Assembly: GCF_001969815.1 (NCBI RefSeq) | Contig: NZ_MRBK01000004.1 | Span: 248,001 to 312,000, forward strand | Source of the DNA: Bacillus swezeyi | Lineage (GTDB): Bacteria; Bacillota; Bacilli; Bacillales; Bacillaceae | Direction of reading: 5' to 3' | Length of the DNA stretch: 64,000 nt | Part shown: positions 1 through 8,432 of the stretch, piece after piece | Position numbering within the stretch: position 1 is the stretch's first letter | Layout: each line of letters starts with the position of its first letter | The notes under the pieces: model-generated | What the model saw: the letters and a program-made list of their open reading frames with translations, nothing else | Told to the model about the DNA's origin: nothing | The model's database searches: none | Program-made: the position numbers and the translations under genes

Positions 1-16
1 GTGGAATTACGAGGTT

Positions 17-85
17 ATGGATAATCGACTTGTTGAATTCAGACAGAAATACAACTATTCTCGAGAAGCTTTGGCGAAGATTTAG
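17..85 (+). pseudogene. Truncated XRE-family HTH repressor remnant
   Basis: Twenty-two codons from an ATG behind a GAGGT motif read MDNRLVEFRQKYNYSREALA then K-I and TAG. This is the usual N-terminus of the small Bacillus XRE repressors (helix 1 and start of helix 2, normally followed by LGVSRQTI...). The stop lies in GATTTAG; one extra T would continue as K-I-L-G, the expected family residues, but no further helix-turn-helix sequence follows because the next gene's ribosome binding site and ATG begin at once. It therefore looks like a clipped repressor whose last bases serve as the next gene's ribosome binding site. A functional short peptide is possible but less likely. Confidence 0.5.
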
Positions 86-95
86 GAGGTCAATC

Positions 96-470
96 ATGAA
101 TTCACGATTAGGTTATTTCACAATCAGTTTTTTGATGTTGATTTTAAGTCTATATATGTTTTTTAGTACAGTGGTTAATGGAAGATCTGGACTTGAAATG
201 GCTTTTCTGCCTTTTTCTTTATTTATCATGTTTTTCACATTAGGTTATTTATATCCTCAATTTAAGAAAAATGATGAGCGCCATAAATTAATACAACAAA
301 AAGCCATGTTTTATCATTATTTTATTTTGATGGGATATCTCTTTATTTTTTTTATCTTACTAGCAAATAACATGATAAACTTGAGTGCGCAGACAGTTAT
401 TGCAATCCTTGGTGCTCTTATTATTGCAACAATCAACATTTTATTTATTATATTCTCAAAAATTTACTAG
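96..470 (+). CDS. Small membrane protein, DUF2178-like, beside an XRE remnant
   Basis: A 124-residue hydrophobic protein. The ATG at 96 is preceded by AGGAGGT with good spacing; an upstream in-frame start at 30 has no such site. Four hydrophobic stretches are visible (roughly residues 7-25, 33-50, 68-86 and 98-118), with a charged loop KKNDERHKLIQQKA between the second and third. The loop pattern resembles the small permease-like proteins often encoded with XRE regulators in Bacillus, which is the basis of the DUF2178-like label; no substrate can be inferred. The XRE remnant sits directly upstream and a 27-residue membrane peptide directly downstream, so the three probably formed one transcript. 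Confidence 0.6.
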   Translation: MNSRLGYFTISFLMLILSLYMFFSTVVNGRSGLEMAFLPFSLFIMFFTLGYLYPQFKKNDERHKLIQQKAMFYHYFILMGYLFIFFILLANNMINLSAQTVIAILGALIIATINILFIIFSKIY

Positions 471-483
471 GAGATGTTTTATT

Positions 484-567
484 GTGTTCCCTTACCTTAT
501 CCAATTATTCACTATCTTTATAGTCATTATGATCATTAGAGTTGTGACCAATAAGCGCAGACGTTAA
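484..567 (+). CDS. Putative 27-residue membrane peptide
   Basis: The GTG at 484 lies seven bases after AGGAGAT. The product begins MFPYLIQLFTIFIVIMII and ends RVVTNKRRR: one transmembrane helix with a polybasic C-terminus, as in many small regulatory membrane peptides or type I toxin-like proteins. It starts 13 bases after the stop of the membrane protein gene, so it would be co-transcribed. An ATG at 474 opens another frame of 21 codons but is more polar and has poorer spacing. I do not recognise a family; the call rests on the ribosome binding site and composition only. Confidence 0.35.
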   Translation: MFPYLIQLFTIFIVIMIIRVVTNKRRR

Positions 568-593
568 TTTGTAATGATTCTCTATAAATAAGT

Positions 594-613
594 GTATGGT
601 TGATCAACCATAC
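594..613. repeat. Perfect 20-bp palindrome, possible weak terminator
   Basis: GTATGGTTGATCAACCATAC is fully self-complementary and lies 27 bases after the 27-residue ORF. It is followed by GTTTTGAATGTTTT, a broken T tract. It could end the transcript of the small membrane-protein genes or be a dimeric regulator site. Confidence 0.4.
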
Positions 614-793
614 GTTTTGAATGTTTTAAAGAGATTCAACACTTAAAACAAGTACCCATGTAACTGGCCTAGAACAACTTCTCCCGATATGACCATCGTT
701 TTCCCGATCTCTAATCAATCATACCCATTTTTTGTTCGGATCTGCAGGAATCGGCATAACTAAAAATGAAGCCCCATCTCGTGCTCCATTTTT

Positions 794-2152
794 TCAATCC
801 TTTATCAGCTTGATGAACCGGACACTCATGACCAGGCTTCCAATGGCGACGATGATCATGATTACCCCTAAATCCTGAAAATGTCCGGCCGTTATTTCTT
901 TCCCAAACAGCAATCCGAGGATAATCGATGAAAGGATCGAACCTAAATAGCGGCACGTTTGAAAAAGACCTGAGGTCGTCCCGACGATATTTGCCGGACT
1001 TGTCCTGATCATGGCGGCCTGCAGAGCCACATTGCCGAGCCCGTAGCTGATCCCTAATAGAGAAAGGATGGCGCCTTTCCATATCATCGGTGCTTGAACA
1101 AAAAACAGGGTAAGCAACACTGCGCCTGCAGCCATTAAACATGAACCAACCAACACCGGCTGTGTTTCTCCTGAACGATCAATCCATATCCCTGCAAGCG
1201 GCGAAACGATCACGCTCATCCCCGACATAAACAGCATGAGCAAACCGCTTGTTTGAACGGAGAGATGCATTTCATCCTGAAAATAACTCGGCAGCCCGAA
1301 GAATAAACAATAATTAAAAATGTTTAACATTATAAACTGGATATAGACGGATGACAAAGACCGCCGTGATATAAACAGCCGTATATCAATAAAAGGACTG
1401 TTCGTGCGCAGCTCCCACCATACAAACATCAAAAGAAAAAGCAAGCCGATTGCACCCTCGGCATAATGGGGAGAGGAGTTTAAAGAAAGCAAGAAAGACA
1501 ATAACAGAGCAATGCCGCCCGCAAATAAAATGATTCCCGTCAAATCAAGCTGCCTGATGACGGCCTTGGCATTTACACCGGCTTTTTTCTCGTCCTTCGG
1601 TAAAATAAACATCCCCAATAAAAAGCTGAACAGTATAAATGGAAAGTTGACAATAAAAATCGCCGGCCACCCGCCTAGTACGATTAAAAACCCTCCTACT
1701 GTCGGACCAAAAGCTGTCATGGCAGAAGAAAAAATCGAAAGAACTGCAAGAGCGGATGCCTGGCGTTCGTGAATATGGCTTCTGATCAGCCCTACGCCTG
1801 AAGGATAGATGGCGCCGCTCCCAATTGATTGGAATAAGCGCATAGCCAGCAAGATAGAAAAAGCCGGAGCAAGAGGCGCACCGATTGCCGAGACAGCTAC
1901 GAGAATCAACCCGAACAAAAACATTTTTTTCCGACCGATTAAATCTCCCAGCTTTCCCGTTACAGGCTGAGCAACCGCACTTGCCAAATAAAATGATGAA
2001 ATTAACCACGATACAGTTGTAAACGAAAGCTGAAAATCATGTTGAATGCTGTGCAGCGCCAATGAAATCATGGAAGAGTTCAGCGGATTCAGCATGGTGC
2101 CGGAGGCGACAGTCGTCAAAAATAAAGCACGATTCTTCTTCAATATGTTCAT
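794..2152 (-). CDS. MFS drug/efflux transporter, DHA2-like
   Basis: A 452-residue membrane protein starting MNILKKNRALFLTTVASGTM. It has the major facilitator pattern of proton-driven multidrug exporters: an antiporter-like first helix (GTMLNPLNSSMISLAL), motif A in loop 2-3 (GKLGDLIGRKKMF), an RLFQSIGSGAIYPSG segment in helix 4, and the GPTVGGFLI motif C typical of drug:H+ antiporters in helix 5. The ATG overlaps the TGA of the 81-residue gene upstream (ATGA), so the two are translationally coupled. The best in-gene Shine-Dalgarno is only GGCGGAAG. It resembles B. subtilis YwoD-type exporters, but I cannot assign an orthologue. Substrate unknown. Confidence 0.8.
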   Translation of the reverse strand: MNILKKNRALFLTTVASGTMLNPLNSSMISLALHSIQHDFQLSFTTVSWLISSFYLASAVAQPVTGKLGDLIGRKKMFLFGLILVAVSAIGAPLAPAFSILLAMRLFQSIGSGAIYPSGVGLIRSHIHERQASALAVLSIFSSAMTAFGPTVGGFLIVLGGWPAIFIVNFPFILFSFLLGMFILPKDEKKAGVNAKAVIRQLDLTGIILFAGGIALLLSFLLSLNSSPHYAEGAIGLLFLLMFVWWELRTNSPFIDIRLFISRRSLSSVYIQFIMLNIFNYCLFFGLPSYFQDEMHLSVQTSGLLMLFMSGMSVIVSPLAGIWIDRSGETQPVLVGSCLMAAGAVLLTLFFVQAPMIWKGAILSLLGISYGLGNVALQAAMIRTSPANIVGTTSGLFQTCRYLGSILSSIILGLLFGKEITAGHFQDLGVIMIIVAIGSLVMSVRFIKLIKD

Positions 2153-2394
2153 TTGTTCTTCCGCCGTTTCCAGCTGCCTCTCGTTCCGTCATGAGAATGC
2201 GCCTTTTCCATTTCGGCTCTCCTTTCAGCTGGAATCCAAAGATCCAAATCCATTTTGTATTTGTCTAAGACCGCCTTCTGCTGAACAACAACTTGCAATG
2301 CAGATCCTCCCCCGACCCGAGCGTCCCGCCTCACTCCGGCCTCTCCTACTCGCAAATTGTATAGCAAAACCGATTGGCTGAAATCCGTATCCAT
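2149..2394 (-). CDS. 81-residue protein of unknown function, coupled to the MFS gene
   Basis: This ORF has one of the best ribosome binding sites in the region (TTTGAGGAGGCCTTGATATG) and its TGA overlaps the MFS start codon as ATGA. The protein begins MDTDFSQSVLLYNLRVGE, has a Gly/Arg-rich middle (VRRDARVGGGSALQVV), a segment LDKYKMDLDLWIPAERRAEM, and a very basic tail RGSWKRRKNK. No signal peptide or membrane helix is seen and I do not recognise a family. The tail lies over the MFS leader, so it may owe part of its sequence to that constraint. It could be a small cytosolic partner or simply a translational coupler for the exporter. Confidence 0.45.
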   Translation of the reverse strand: MDTDFSQSVLLYNLRVGEAGVRRDARVGGGSALQVVVQQKAVLDKYKMDLDLWIPAERRAEMEKAHSHDGTRGSWKRRKNK

Positions 2395-2739
2395 ATCAAG
2401 GCCTCCTCAAAGCTGTTATTATCTTTTTCTTGATTCGATTTTTCGATTCACAATTATGTTCCTGGAAGGCACGGAAAATCGAAGCGGACTCATCAAGTGA
2501 TGACATTCTATTGCTGACAGCCACATATGGCGTGAGTAAGAAAAACAGGCGATGCTTTTACAGAACAAAAAGCTGAAGGAAGTCTGAGCGTCTGGCGAAG
2601 AAAAAAATGAAAAACTTAATCAAAGGAGCGTTCGAAAAGTAGCAAACTAGACAAAAGCTTTAAAGTTCGGGGGAAAGTTTAGAATTCATATCCGAGGGAG
2701 CTGCTGATTTCAGAGGGGATCACTTTGCTCATCAGGCAA
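2395..2739. other. 345-bp intergenic stretch with no convincing gene
   Basis: This stretch should hold the promoter of the 81-residue gene/MFS operon (reading leftward). Short open frames have no ribosome binding site or recognisable product. Several stop-interrupted lysine-rich frames around 2540-2640 could be remnants of something older, but nothing can be identified. Confidence 0.4.
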
Positions 2740-2775
2740 AAAAAATAAGCCGGGCGATCTGCCTTGCCCCGGCTT
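2740..2775 (-). terminator. Rho-independent terminator of sasA
   Basis: The stem AAGCCGGG...CCCGGCTT (2747-2754 with 2768-2775) is followed, on the minus strand, by ATTTTTTTT. It begins four bases after the sasA stop codon. Confidence 0.85.
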
Positions 2776-2778
2776 TCT

Positions 2779-3438
2779 TTATTGATCCACTTTTGATCTG
2801 ATGTGAAACATTTTTTCATCCAAATAATTGGCGATATCCGCTGCTTCTTTCAATTCATCAGTCAGCTGGTTCGGCACCTCATTATTTAATTTATAGTAGA
2901 TCTTATGCTCAAGGCTCGCCCAAAAATCCATGGCAATCGTTCTGATTTGTATTTCCACCTTTGCATGTTCAACACGGTTGGTCAAATACACAGGCACTTC
3001 TACAATCAAGTGAAGGCTCCGATATCCGTTCGGCTTCGGATTTTTAATGTAGTCTTTCACTTTCAAAATCTTAATGTCTTCATGCTGCTTTAACACCTCG
3101 ACCATATTGTAAATGTCGGACATGAATGAACAAACGATTCTGAGTCCGGCGATGTCATGAATATGTTCCTTTGCGGCACTGGTTGTAATATCACAGCCTT
3201 TTCTCACCAGCTTGTTGATCAGGCTTTCAAAGCTTTTCACCCTTGATTTCGTATGTTCGATCGGGTTATGACCGTGAATTAAATTGTATTCCTGGCTGAT
3301 AATCGAAAATTTTGTATCCATTTGATCCAAAGCAAATTTATATACCAAAAGCTCATTTTTCCAATCTTCCATCAGGCTCCTTAAGTCTTCGATTTGATCC
3401 GCAGGGAGCCCCATCATTTTATCTATTCCAATATCCAT
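2779..3438 (-). CDS. sasA: Small alarmone synthetase SasA (YwaC/RelP), (p)ppGpp synthesis
   Basis: A 219-residue RelA/SpoT-type synthetase that transfers pyrophosphate from ATP to GDP/GTP. Only the synthetase domain is present; there is no hydrolase or regulatory (TGS/ACT) domain, as in small alarmone synthetases. Visible family motifs are the substrate-binding HTKSRVKSFESL region, DIAGLRIVCSF, the G-loop KPNGYRSLHLIV with the Tyr that stacks on the acceptor base, and EIQIRT followed by FWASLEHKIYYK. The start is set by AAGGAGAAAAATAGCG before ATG. B. subtilis YwaC is about 210 residues and lies beside dlt in the same order. An ECF promoter upstream fits the known induction of ywaC by envelope stress. 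Confidence 0.93.
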   Translation of the reverse strand: MDIGIDKMMGLPADQIEDLRSLMEDWKNELLVYKFALDQMDTKFSIISQEYNLIHGHNPIEHTKSRVKSFESLINKLVRKGCDITTSAAKEHIHDIAGLRIVCSFMSDIYNMVEVLKQHEDIKILKVKDYIKNPKPNGYRSLHLIVEVPVYLTNRVEHAKVEIQIRTIAMDFWASLEHKIYYKLNNEVPNQLTDELKEAADIANYLDEKMFHIRSKVDQ

Positions 3439-3485
3439 CGCTATTTTTCTCCTTATATCATCATTTCGCTTTTTCTAAAAAAGTA

Positions 3486-3512
3486 GACGGGCTCATCTCA
3501 GCTAAAGTTTCG
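3486..3512 (-). promoter_or_regulatory. ECF-sigma type promoter of sasA
   Basis: On the minus strand CGAAAC, then 17 bases, then CGTC (TCTAC). This matches the sigma-M/W/X consensus (TGAAAC, 16-17 bp, CGTC) apart from the first base of the -35 element, and lies about 50 bp before the start codon. B. subtilis ywaC is known to be under sigma-M/W control; which ECF sigma is used here cannot be decided by eye. Confidence 0.75.
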
Positions 3513-3642
3513 AATATTTAAGATCGTGAATGTTGAAGTAGTAGTTGACTTCATCATTTTCCATAAATTTAAATTTATTACCCTTTCAAAAGTCATGAAT
3601 ACTTCATATTTTGTATTACCATCTAAGGGGAGGTGATGTTTT

Positions 3643-3726
3643 ATGTCTTTCTCTAATCACTTTGCTTTAATCGTAGTGCTATTTATTTTGCTTATCATTG
3701 TCGGTTCTGCATTTGTGAGATACTAA
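3643..3726 (+). CDS. YjcZ-family small sporulation-type membrane protein
   Basis: A 27-residue product, MSFSNHFALIVVLFILLIIV then GSAFVRY, behind a strong AAGGGGAGGTGATG site. The pattern of a short polar start, FALIVVLFILLIIVG and one transmembrane helix is that of the YjcZ family of tiny proteins, several of which are made in sporulating cells. It lies alone between sasA (divergent) and the dlt operon and is followed by its own terminator. I could not settle a promoter; CATATTTT at about 3607 resembles a sigma-K -10 box but lacks a properly spaced -35. Confidence 0.75.
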   Translation: MSFSNHFALIVVLFILLIIVGSAFVRY

Positions 3727-3766
3727 GCTGTTTCCTCCCCATGTCAGACCTCCTCCGCCCAAACGG

Positions 3767-3812
3767 CAGGCTTGCAGGAAAAGGTTGCATCTTTTCTTGC
3801 GGCCTGTTTTTT
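3767..3812 (+). terminator. Terminator after the YjcZ-like gene
   Basis: An imperfect long stem, CAGGCTTGCAGGAAAAG with CTTTTCTTGCGGCCTG around a short loop, ends in TTTTTT. It separates the small gene from the dlt promoters. Confidence 0.85.
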
Positions 3813-3846
3813 ACGCCGCTCAAAAAGAATTTATTTCCACAAAAGA

Positions 3847-3874
3847 TTGATATTCAACAGAAAATGTTTATAAT
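3847..3874 (+). promoter_or_regulatory. Candidate sigma-A promoter of the dlt operon
   Basis: TTGATA (3847-3852), 16 bp, TATAAT (3869-3874). It would give a leader of about 125 bases containing the small hairpin GCCGTTTTTCAACGGC and running through the ECF promoter. Confidence 0.55.
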
Positions 3875-3933
3875 AGGCTGATGGGCTTCAGCGGCCGTTT
3901 TTCAACGGCACAGCTCAAAAACTTTCCCACAAA

Positions 3934-3959
3934 TGAAACTTTTATACATCCTATTCGTC
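3934..3959 (+). promoter_or_regulatory. ECF-sigma promoter of the dlt operon
   Basis: TGAAAC (3934-3939), 16 bp, CGTC (3956-3959): an exact match to the sigma-X/M/W class consensus, 45 bp before dltX. In B. subtilis dlt is a known sigma-X (and partly sigma-M) target, which fits. Confidence 0.85.
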
Positions 3960-4003
3960 TTATACTTTTGTTAAGGCAATTCAATACGGAAAGGAACAGA
4001 TCA

Positions 4004-4153
4004 ATGTTAAATAAGCTTAAAGTGTTGTATGAAAAAACAACAACGAAGTGGCTGCTCAACACTTCCTATTACTTTCTCATTCTGCTGCTGTTGTTTTTGA
4101 TTTATGGATTCCATACAGCAAATACAGGTTCATATATTTATAATGACTTTTAA
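4004..4153 (+). CDS. dltX: DltX, small membrane subunit for teichoic acid D-alanylation
   Basis: A 49-residue protein with a basic N-terminus ([18 protein letters not shown]), a single membrane helix ([15 protein letters not shown]) and an extracellular C-terminus ending GSYIYNDF. The terminal tyrosine-containing motif is the conserved DltX signature; recent work on the pathway proposes that this tyrosine carries D-alanine between DltB and DltD. The start follows GGAACAGATCA. Its TAA overlaps an ATG at 4153, but dltA is better started at 4168. It is first in dltXABCD, as in other Firmicutes. Confidence 0.93.
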   Translation: MLNKLKVLYEKTTTKWLLNTSYYFLILLLLFLIYGFHTANTGSYIYNDF

Positions 4154-4167
4154 TGGAGAAAAAAACA

Positions 4168-5676
4168 ATGAAACTGATAGAAACCATTCAAACATACGCA
4201 CAAACACAACCCGATACACTTGCTTTTGTGAATGAAGAGGAAAAGCTGACCTACGGAGAACTGTGGTCGCAATCTGAGCGCCTCGCCTCACGGCTCCAAA
4301 AAGAAGCGCTAACAGACGCTTCTCCCATCATCGTCTACGGCCATATGAAGCCGGTCATGGCGGTTTCTTTCCTTGCCTGTGTGAAAGCCGGCCACCCGTA
4401 TATCCCGGTGGATGTTTCAATTCCGGCAGACCGGATTCTAAAAATCATTAACAGCTCAAAAGCCGAGCTTTTGCTTAATAACTCAGGCGCTGCCATCGAT
4501 ACAGGAGATACAGGCATCTCTGTGATCGAACCGAGCGGGCTTGACACAGAAGATGAACTGGAGACGAATCCGGGCCATTGGGTGAAAAACGGGGAGACCT
4601 TCTATATCATCTACACATCAGGAAGCACTGGAAATCCAAAAGGCGTGCAAATTTCCGCCGATAATCTCCAGAGCTTTACAGACTGGATGACAAATGATTT
4701 TCCGGTTGAAAACGGCCGGGTGTTTTTAAATCAGGCGCCGTTTTCCTTTGATTTGTCTGTGATGGACCTCTATCCTTGCCTGCAGGCGGGAGGCACTCTT
4801 TGGACCGTCACAAAAGATATGATTAACCGTCCGAAGCTTTTATTTGAAGCGCTGAAACGTTCAAATGTCAATGTATGGACATCAACGCCTTCGTTTGCAC
4901 AGATGTGTTTAATGGACCCGTCCTTTTCAGAGGATCTGCTGCCGGGCCTCTCCGTGTTTATGTTCTGCGGAGAAACGCTTCCCGCTTCAGTTGCCAGACA
5001 GCTGAAAGAGAGATTTCCAAAAGCCCGGATTTTCAACACATATGGCCCGACCGAAGCAACAGTCGCCGTGACTTCCATTGAAGTGACAGACGAGGTTTTA
5101 GACAGATACTCTTCCCTTCCCGTCGGTTCGCCGAAGCCGGACACTGAGATCGTTATCATCAATGAAGTAGGAGAAGCCGTGCAAGACGGGGAAAAAGGAG
5201 AAATCATCATTACCGGAGCAAGCGTCAGCAAAGGGTATTTAGGCGAAAAAGCGCTGACTGAAAAAGCGTTTTTCTCCTATAACGGGGCACCGGCTTATCG
5301 GACCGGTGATGCAGGCTACAAAGAAAACGGCCAGCTGTTCTTCTTCGGGAGACTCGACTTTCAAATCAAACTGCATGGCTACCGCATCGAGCTTGAGGAA
5401 ATTGAATATCAAATCAATCAGTCCCGGTATGTAAAATCAGCGGTTGTCATTCCATTTTATCGCGAAGAGAAAATCGAGTATCTGATCGCAATGATCGTGC
5501 CTGCCGAACACGATTTTGAAAAGGAATACCAGCTGACAAGCGCGATTAAGAAAGATCTTGGCAGCAAGCTGCCGGCTTATATGGTTCCGAGAAAATTCAT
5601 GTATCAAAATGAGATTCCGATGACAGCAAACGGTAAAATCGACCGGAAACGGTTAAAAGAAGAGGTAACCGTATGA
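4168..5676 (+). CDS. dltA: D-alanine--D-alanyl carrier protein ligase DltA
   Basis: 502 residues, close to the 503 of B. subtilis DltA. It adenylates D-alanine with ATP and loads it on the phosphopantetheine of DltC in the cytoplasm. ANL-superfamily motifs are intact: the P-loop [31 protein letters not shown], the hinge [13 protein letters not shown], and the C-terminal catalytic lysine in ANGKIDR. The start at 4168 ([12 protein letters not shown]) follows GGAGAAAAAAACA and matches family length; the ATG at 4153 would overlap dltX and add five residues with no ribosome binding site. It overlaps dltB by four bases (ATGA). Confidence 0.96.
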   Translation: MKLIETIQTYAQTQPDTLAFVNEEEKLTYGELWSQSERLASRLQKEALTDASPIIVYGHMKPVMAVSFLACVKAGHPYIPVDVSIPADRILKIINSSKAELLLNNSGAAIDTGDTGISVIEPSGLDTEDELETNPGHWVKNGETFYIIYTSGSTGNPKGVQISADNLQSFTDWMTNDFPVENGRVFLNQAPFSFDLSVMDLYPCLQAGGTLWTVTKDMINRPKLLFEALKRSNVNVWTSTPSFAQMCLMDPSFSEDLLPGLSVFMFCGETLPASVARQLKERFPKARIFNTYGPTEATVAVTSIEVTDEVLDRYSSLPVGSPKPDTEIVIINEVGEAVQDGEKGEIIITGASVSKGYLGEKALTEKAFFSYNGAPAYRTGDAGYKENGQLFFFGRLDFQIKLHGYRIELEEIEYQINQSRYVKSAVVIPFYREEKIEYLIAMIVPAEHDFEKEYQLTSAIKKDLGSKLPAYMVPRKFMYQNEIPMTANGKIDRKRLKEEVTV

Positions 5677-6830
5677 CGCCGTATGGTTCATTTCTTTTCT
5701 TCATCATATTAGGAATTTTGCTGGCGCCGACGATCATTCTCGGATTAAACGGAAAAAGCTTCCGCTTTTACAATATGGCAGTGTCCGTTGTTGTGTTGGC
5801 GCTTATTTTCTCAAACAGCCTGCACGGGCTGATTACATTGTGCCTGTTTACGCTTTGGCAGACGGTGCTGATCAAAGGCTATATTTCCTACCGTCTAAAA
5901 GCGAACAGCGGCATCATATTTTGTTTAGCTGCAGCAGCTTCGATCCTGCCTTTGGCGCTGTCCAAGCTGCTGCCGTTCTTTGCCGTTGACAACTGGGCAA
6001 GCTTTCTTGGAATCTCATATTTAACGTTTAAAGGGGTTCAGCTCATCATTGAAACACGGGACGGGCTGATTAAAAAGCAGGTTCCCCTCGGCAGGCTGCT
6101 TTACTTTATTCTCTTTTTTCCGACCATCTCATCCGGTCCGATTGACAGGTACCGCCGTTTTGAAAAGGATGAGCAGACGGTCTGGACGAAAGACCAGTAT
6201 GAAGAGCTGCTGTACAAGGGGATCAACAAAATTTTTCTCGGCTTTTTATACAAATTTATCATCGGCTACTGCATTAATACTTATATCATTTTGAAGCTGC
6301 CGTATATGACATCCGGCGCCATTTCGCATGGAGTTGCATACATGTATGCTTACAGCCTTTACCTGTTCTTCGATTTTGCCGGCTACACGGCATTTGCGGT
6401 CGGAATCAGCTATATCATGGGGATCAAATCTCCGGAAAACTTTAATATGCCGTTCATCAGCCGCAATATTAAAGATTTCTGGAACCGTTGGCATATGTCC
6501 CTTTCATTTTGGTTCAGAGACTACGTGTTCATGCGCTTTGTCTTTTGGATGACAAAGAAAAAATGGATCAAAAACCGGATGTTGGTTTCTAATATCGGAT
6601 ATGTACTGCTGTTTCTTCTGATGGGCGTCTGGCACGGTCTTGCGCCTCAGTACATCATTTACGGACTATATCATGCACTGCTCATGGTTGGCTTCAATTT
6701 CTTTGAAAAATTGAATAAGAAGTACAAATGGTGGCCGAACAATAAGTGGACGACAGCCGTCTCAATTGTTGTGACCTTCCACTTCGTATGCTTTGGATTT
6801 TTTATTTTCTCAGGAAAACTATTTCACTAA
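5673..6830 (+). CDS. dltB: DltB, MBOAT-type D-alanyl transferase
   Basis: A 385-residue polytopic membrane protein of the membrane-bound O-acyltransferase family that receives D-alanine from DltC and passes it across the membrane. Family signatures include [47 protein letters not shown] (His274) and [15 protein letters not shown] with the putative catalytic His321. About eleven hydrophobic segments are visible. Translation is coupled to dltA by the ATGA overlap; dltC follows after 15 bases with its own AAAGGAG site. Confidence 0.95.
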   Translation: MTPYGSFLFFIILGILLAPTIILGLNGKSFRFYNMAVSVVVLALIFSNSLHGLITLCLFTLWQTVLIKGYISYRLKANSGIIFCLAAAASILPLALSKLLPFFAVDNWASFLGISYLTFKGVQLIIETRDGLIKKQVPLGRLLYFILFFPTISSGPIDRYRRFEKDEQTVWTKDQYEELLYKGINKIFLGFLYKFIIGYCINTYIILKLPYMTSGAISHGVAYMYAYSLYLFFDFAGYTAFAVGISYIMGIKSPENFNMPFISRNIKDFWNRWHMSLSFWFRDYVFMRFVFWMTKKKWIKNRMLVSNIGYVLLFLLMGVWHGLAPQYIIYGLYHALLMVGFNFFEKLNKKYKWWPNNKWTTAVSIVVTFHFVCFGFFIFSGKLFH

Positions 6831-6845
6831 AAGGAGTTTTTAATA

Positions 6846-7082
6846 ATGGATTTCAATCAAGAAGTACTTTCAGTTTTAGCAGAGGTATGTCAGGACGATA
6901 TCGTTAAGGAGAATCCGGACATCGATATTTTTGAAGAAGGAATCCTTGATTCATTTGGCACTGTAGAACTGCTGCTTGCGTTTGAGAATCACTTTAACAT
7001 CACTGTGCCGATTACGGAATTTGACCGGGATGCATGGAACACGCCAAATCAAATTATAAAGCAGCTGAATGAGTTGAGATAA
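6846..7082 (+). CDS. dltC: D-alanyl carrier protein DltC
   Basis: A 78-residue acidic acyl-carrier-type protein. Ser36 in [15 protein letters not shown] is the phosphopantetheine attachment site. Length, acidity and the four-helix pattern fit DltC exactly. It carries activated D-alanine from DltA to DltB. The TAATG at 7079-7083 overlaps the dltD start, so translation is coupled. Confidence 0.96.
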   Translation: MDFNQEVLSVLAEVCQDDIVKENPDIDIFEEGILDSFGTVELLLAFENHFNITVPITEFDRDAWNTPNQIIKQLNELR

Positions 7083-8251
7083 TGAAAAAGCGTTTTTTAT
7101 TCGGGCCAATCATCTTGGCATTTTTACTTTTTTTCACCATGATCTTGATTCCAAATTCATGGCTGGCTCCGCTCGTTCCTAAAGACCGGGTCGCGACCTC
7201 AGCTACAGAATTAAACCCGATGATGTTCCAGGGGACGTATCTTCAGGGCAAAATGCTTGAAGACCCTAAATACCTTCCGATCTATGGATCATCAGAGCTT
7301 TCCCGGCTGGATAAATTTCATCCGTCCAATTATTTTAAAGTCAACAAACAAGGATTTACCCCTTATCTAGTCGGAAAAGGCGGCTCACAGTCCTTGATTC
7401 ATACGATCAATTTCGCGGCACATGCGAATCAGTTAAAAGGAAAGAAAATGGTATTCATCATTTCGCCGCAATGGTTTCAGAAAAAAGGGTCTGACGAATC
7501 CCATTTCGCGCCAAACTTTTCGGCTTTACAGGCATACGATCTCTTGTTCAATCAAGATATCGACTCCGGGCTCAAGAAGAAAATCATCAAACGCATGCTG
7601 AAGTATGATGCGGTGAAAAATGATGCCCTGCTTGCATCACTTTTTAGAGCGGAGCTCAATCAGGACCGTCTGACACTGTCCCTCCTGACGCCGGCCGCCA
7701 AAGGCTATAAAAGCATTCTGGAAAAAAAGGATATCTACTATTCCATGGTGGAAGGAAAAGGTCCGAAGCGGACCATTTCAGAAAGCGTGAAGAACAAATC
7801 ATGGGATGAACTGATACACATGGCTGAAAAGCTTGGTGAAAAGGAATCCCGGAATAATAAGTTTAAAATGACAAATGGCGTCTTTAAAAAAATGAAACCG
7901 AAGCTGGCCAAGCTTAAAGGCCATAATAAAAAGATGAACTATGCAAAATCCGTGGAATTCGGCGATTTTCAAATGATGCTGGATGTCCTGAAGGAATCCG
8001 GGGCAGACCCTCTGTTCATCTCTGTTCCGGTGCACGGCAAATTTTACGACTACACCGGCTTTCCTAAAAAAGGCCGGACCGATTACTATGCTAAGATTAA
8101 AAAGCAAATCGAAGCAGAAGGTTTTCAGGTTGCCGATTTAACAGACCATGAATATGATCCTTATTTTCTGAAGGATTCGCTCCACCTCGGCTGGAAAGGC
8201 TGGGTTTACGTAGATAAAGAAATCAAAACGTATTATCATAAGAAATCATAA
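7082..8251 (+). CDS. dltD: DltD, D-alanyl-lipoteichoic acid transfer protein
   Basis: 389 residues with one N-terminal membrane anchor (FGPIILAFLLFFTMILI) and an extracellular SGNH-like domain. The GSSELSR motif at about residues 69-75 holds the nucleophile serine, and DSLHLGWKGW near the C-terminus carries the Asp/His pair. DltD acts outside the membrane to place D-alanine on teichoic acid. It is last in the operon and is followed at once by a terminator. Confidence 0.95.
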   Translation: MKKRFLFGPIILAFLLFFTMILIPNSWLAPLVPKDRVATSATELNPMMFQGTYLQGKMLEDPKYLPIYGSSELSRLDKFHPSNYFKVNKQGFTPYLVGKGGSQSLIHTINFAAHANQLKGKKMVFIISPQWFQKKGSDESHFAPNFSALQAYDLLFNQDIDSGLKKKIIKRMLKYDAVKNDALLASLFRAELNQDRLTLSLLTPAAKGYKSILEKKDIYYSMVEGKGPKRTISESVKNKSWDELIHMAEKLGEKESRNNKFKMTNGVFKKMKPKLAKLKGHNKKMNYAKSVEFGDFQMMLDVLKESGADPLFISVPVHGKFYDYTGFPKKGRTDYYAKIKKQIEAEGFQVADLTDHEYDPYFLKDSLHLGWKGWVYVDKEIKTYYHKKS

Positions 8252-8280
8252 AGGATTCCCTTAAGCGGGAGTCCTTTTTT
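8252..8280 (+). terminator. dlt operon terminator
   Basis: AGGATTCCC and GGGAGTCCT form the stem, followed by TTTTTT, starting one base after the dltD stop. Confidence 0.92.
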
Positions 8281-8353
8281 GCTCCTGCAAACTTGGGCGA
8301 AAATGTTTTTAAAGTTTCCAAAAATTCTATTTTACAAATTTCTCTGAAATCTA

Positions 8354-8381
8354 TTGCGATTATCAATAGAAGGTTTAAAAT
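8354..8381 (+). promoter_or_regulatory. Candidate sigma-A promoter of ilvK
   Basis: TTGCGA, 16 bp, TAAAAT, about 50 bp before the gene. Confidence 0.5.
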
Positions 8382-8432
8382 AGAAGATAAATATTTTTTG
8401 GAAAAAGAATAGAAACGGCAGGGAGAATGAAT

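Noticed and set aside
711-1142. 143-codon open frame inside the first MFS gene
   Set aside because: It is an out-of-frame shadow of the MFS coding sequence with no ribosome binding site and an arginine/histidine-rich, unnatural composition.
3590-3620. Sigma-K promoter before the YjcZ-like gene
   Set aside because: CATATTTT fits the -10, but no AC motif lies at 15-17 bp upstream.
4153-4167. ATG at 4153 as the dltA start
   Set aside because: It overlaps the dltX stop and has no ribosome binding site; 4168 has GGAGAA upstream and gives the family length.
8325-8355. Possible CodY box (AATTTCTCTGAAAT) before ilvK
   Set aside because: It aligns to AATTTTCWGAAAATT only with an inserted base and several mismatches.
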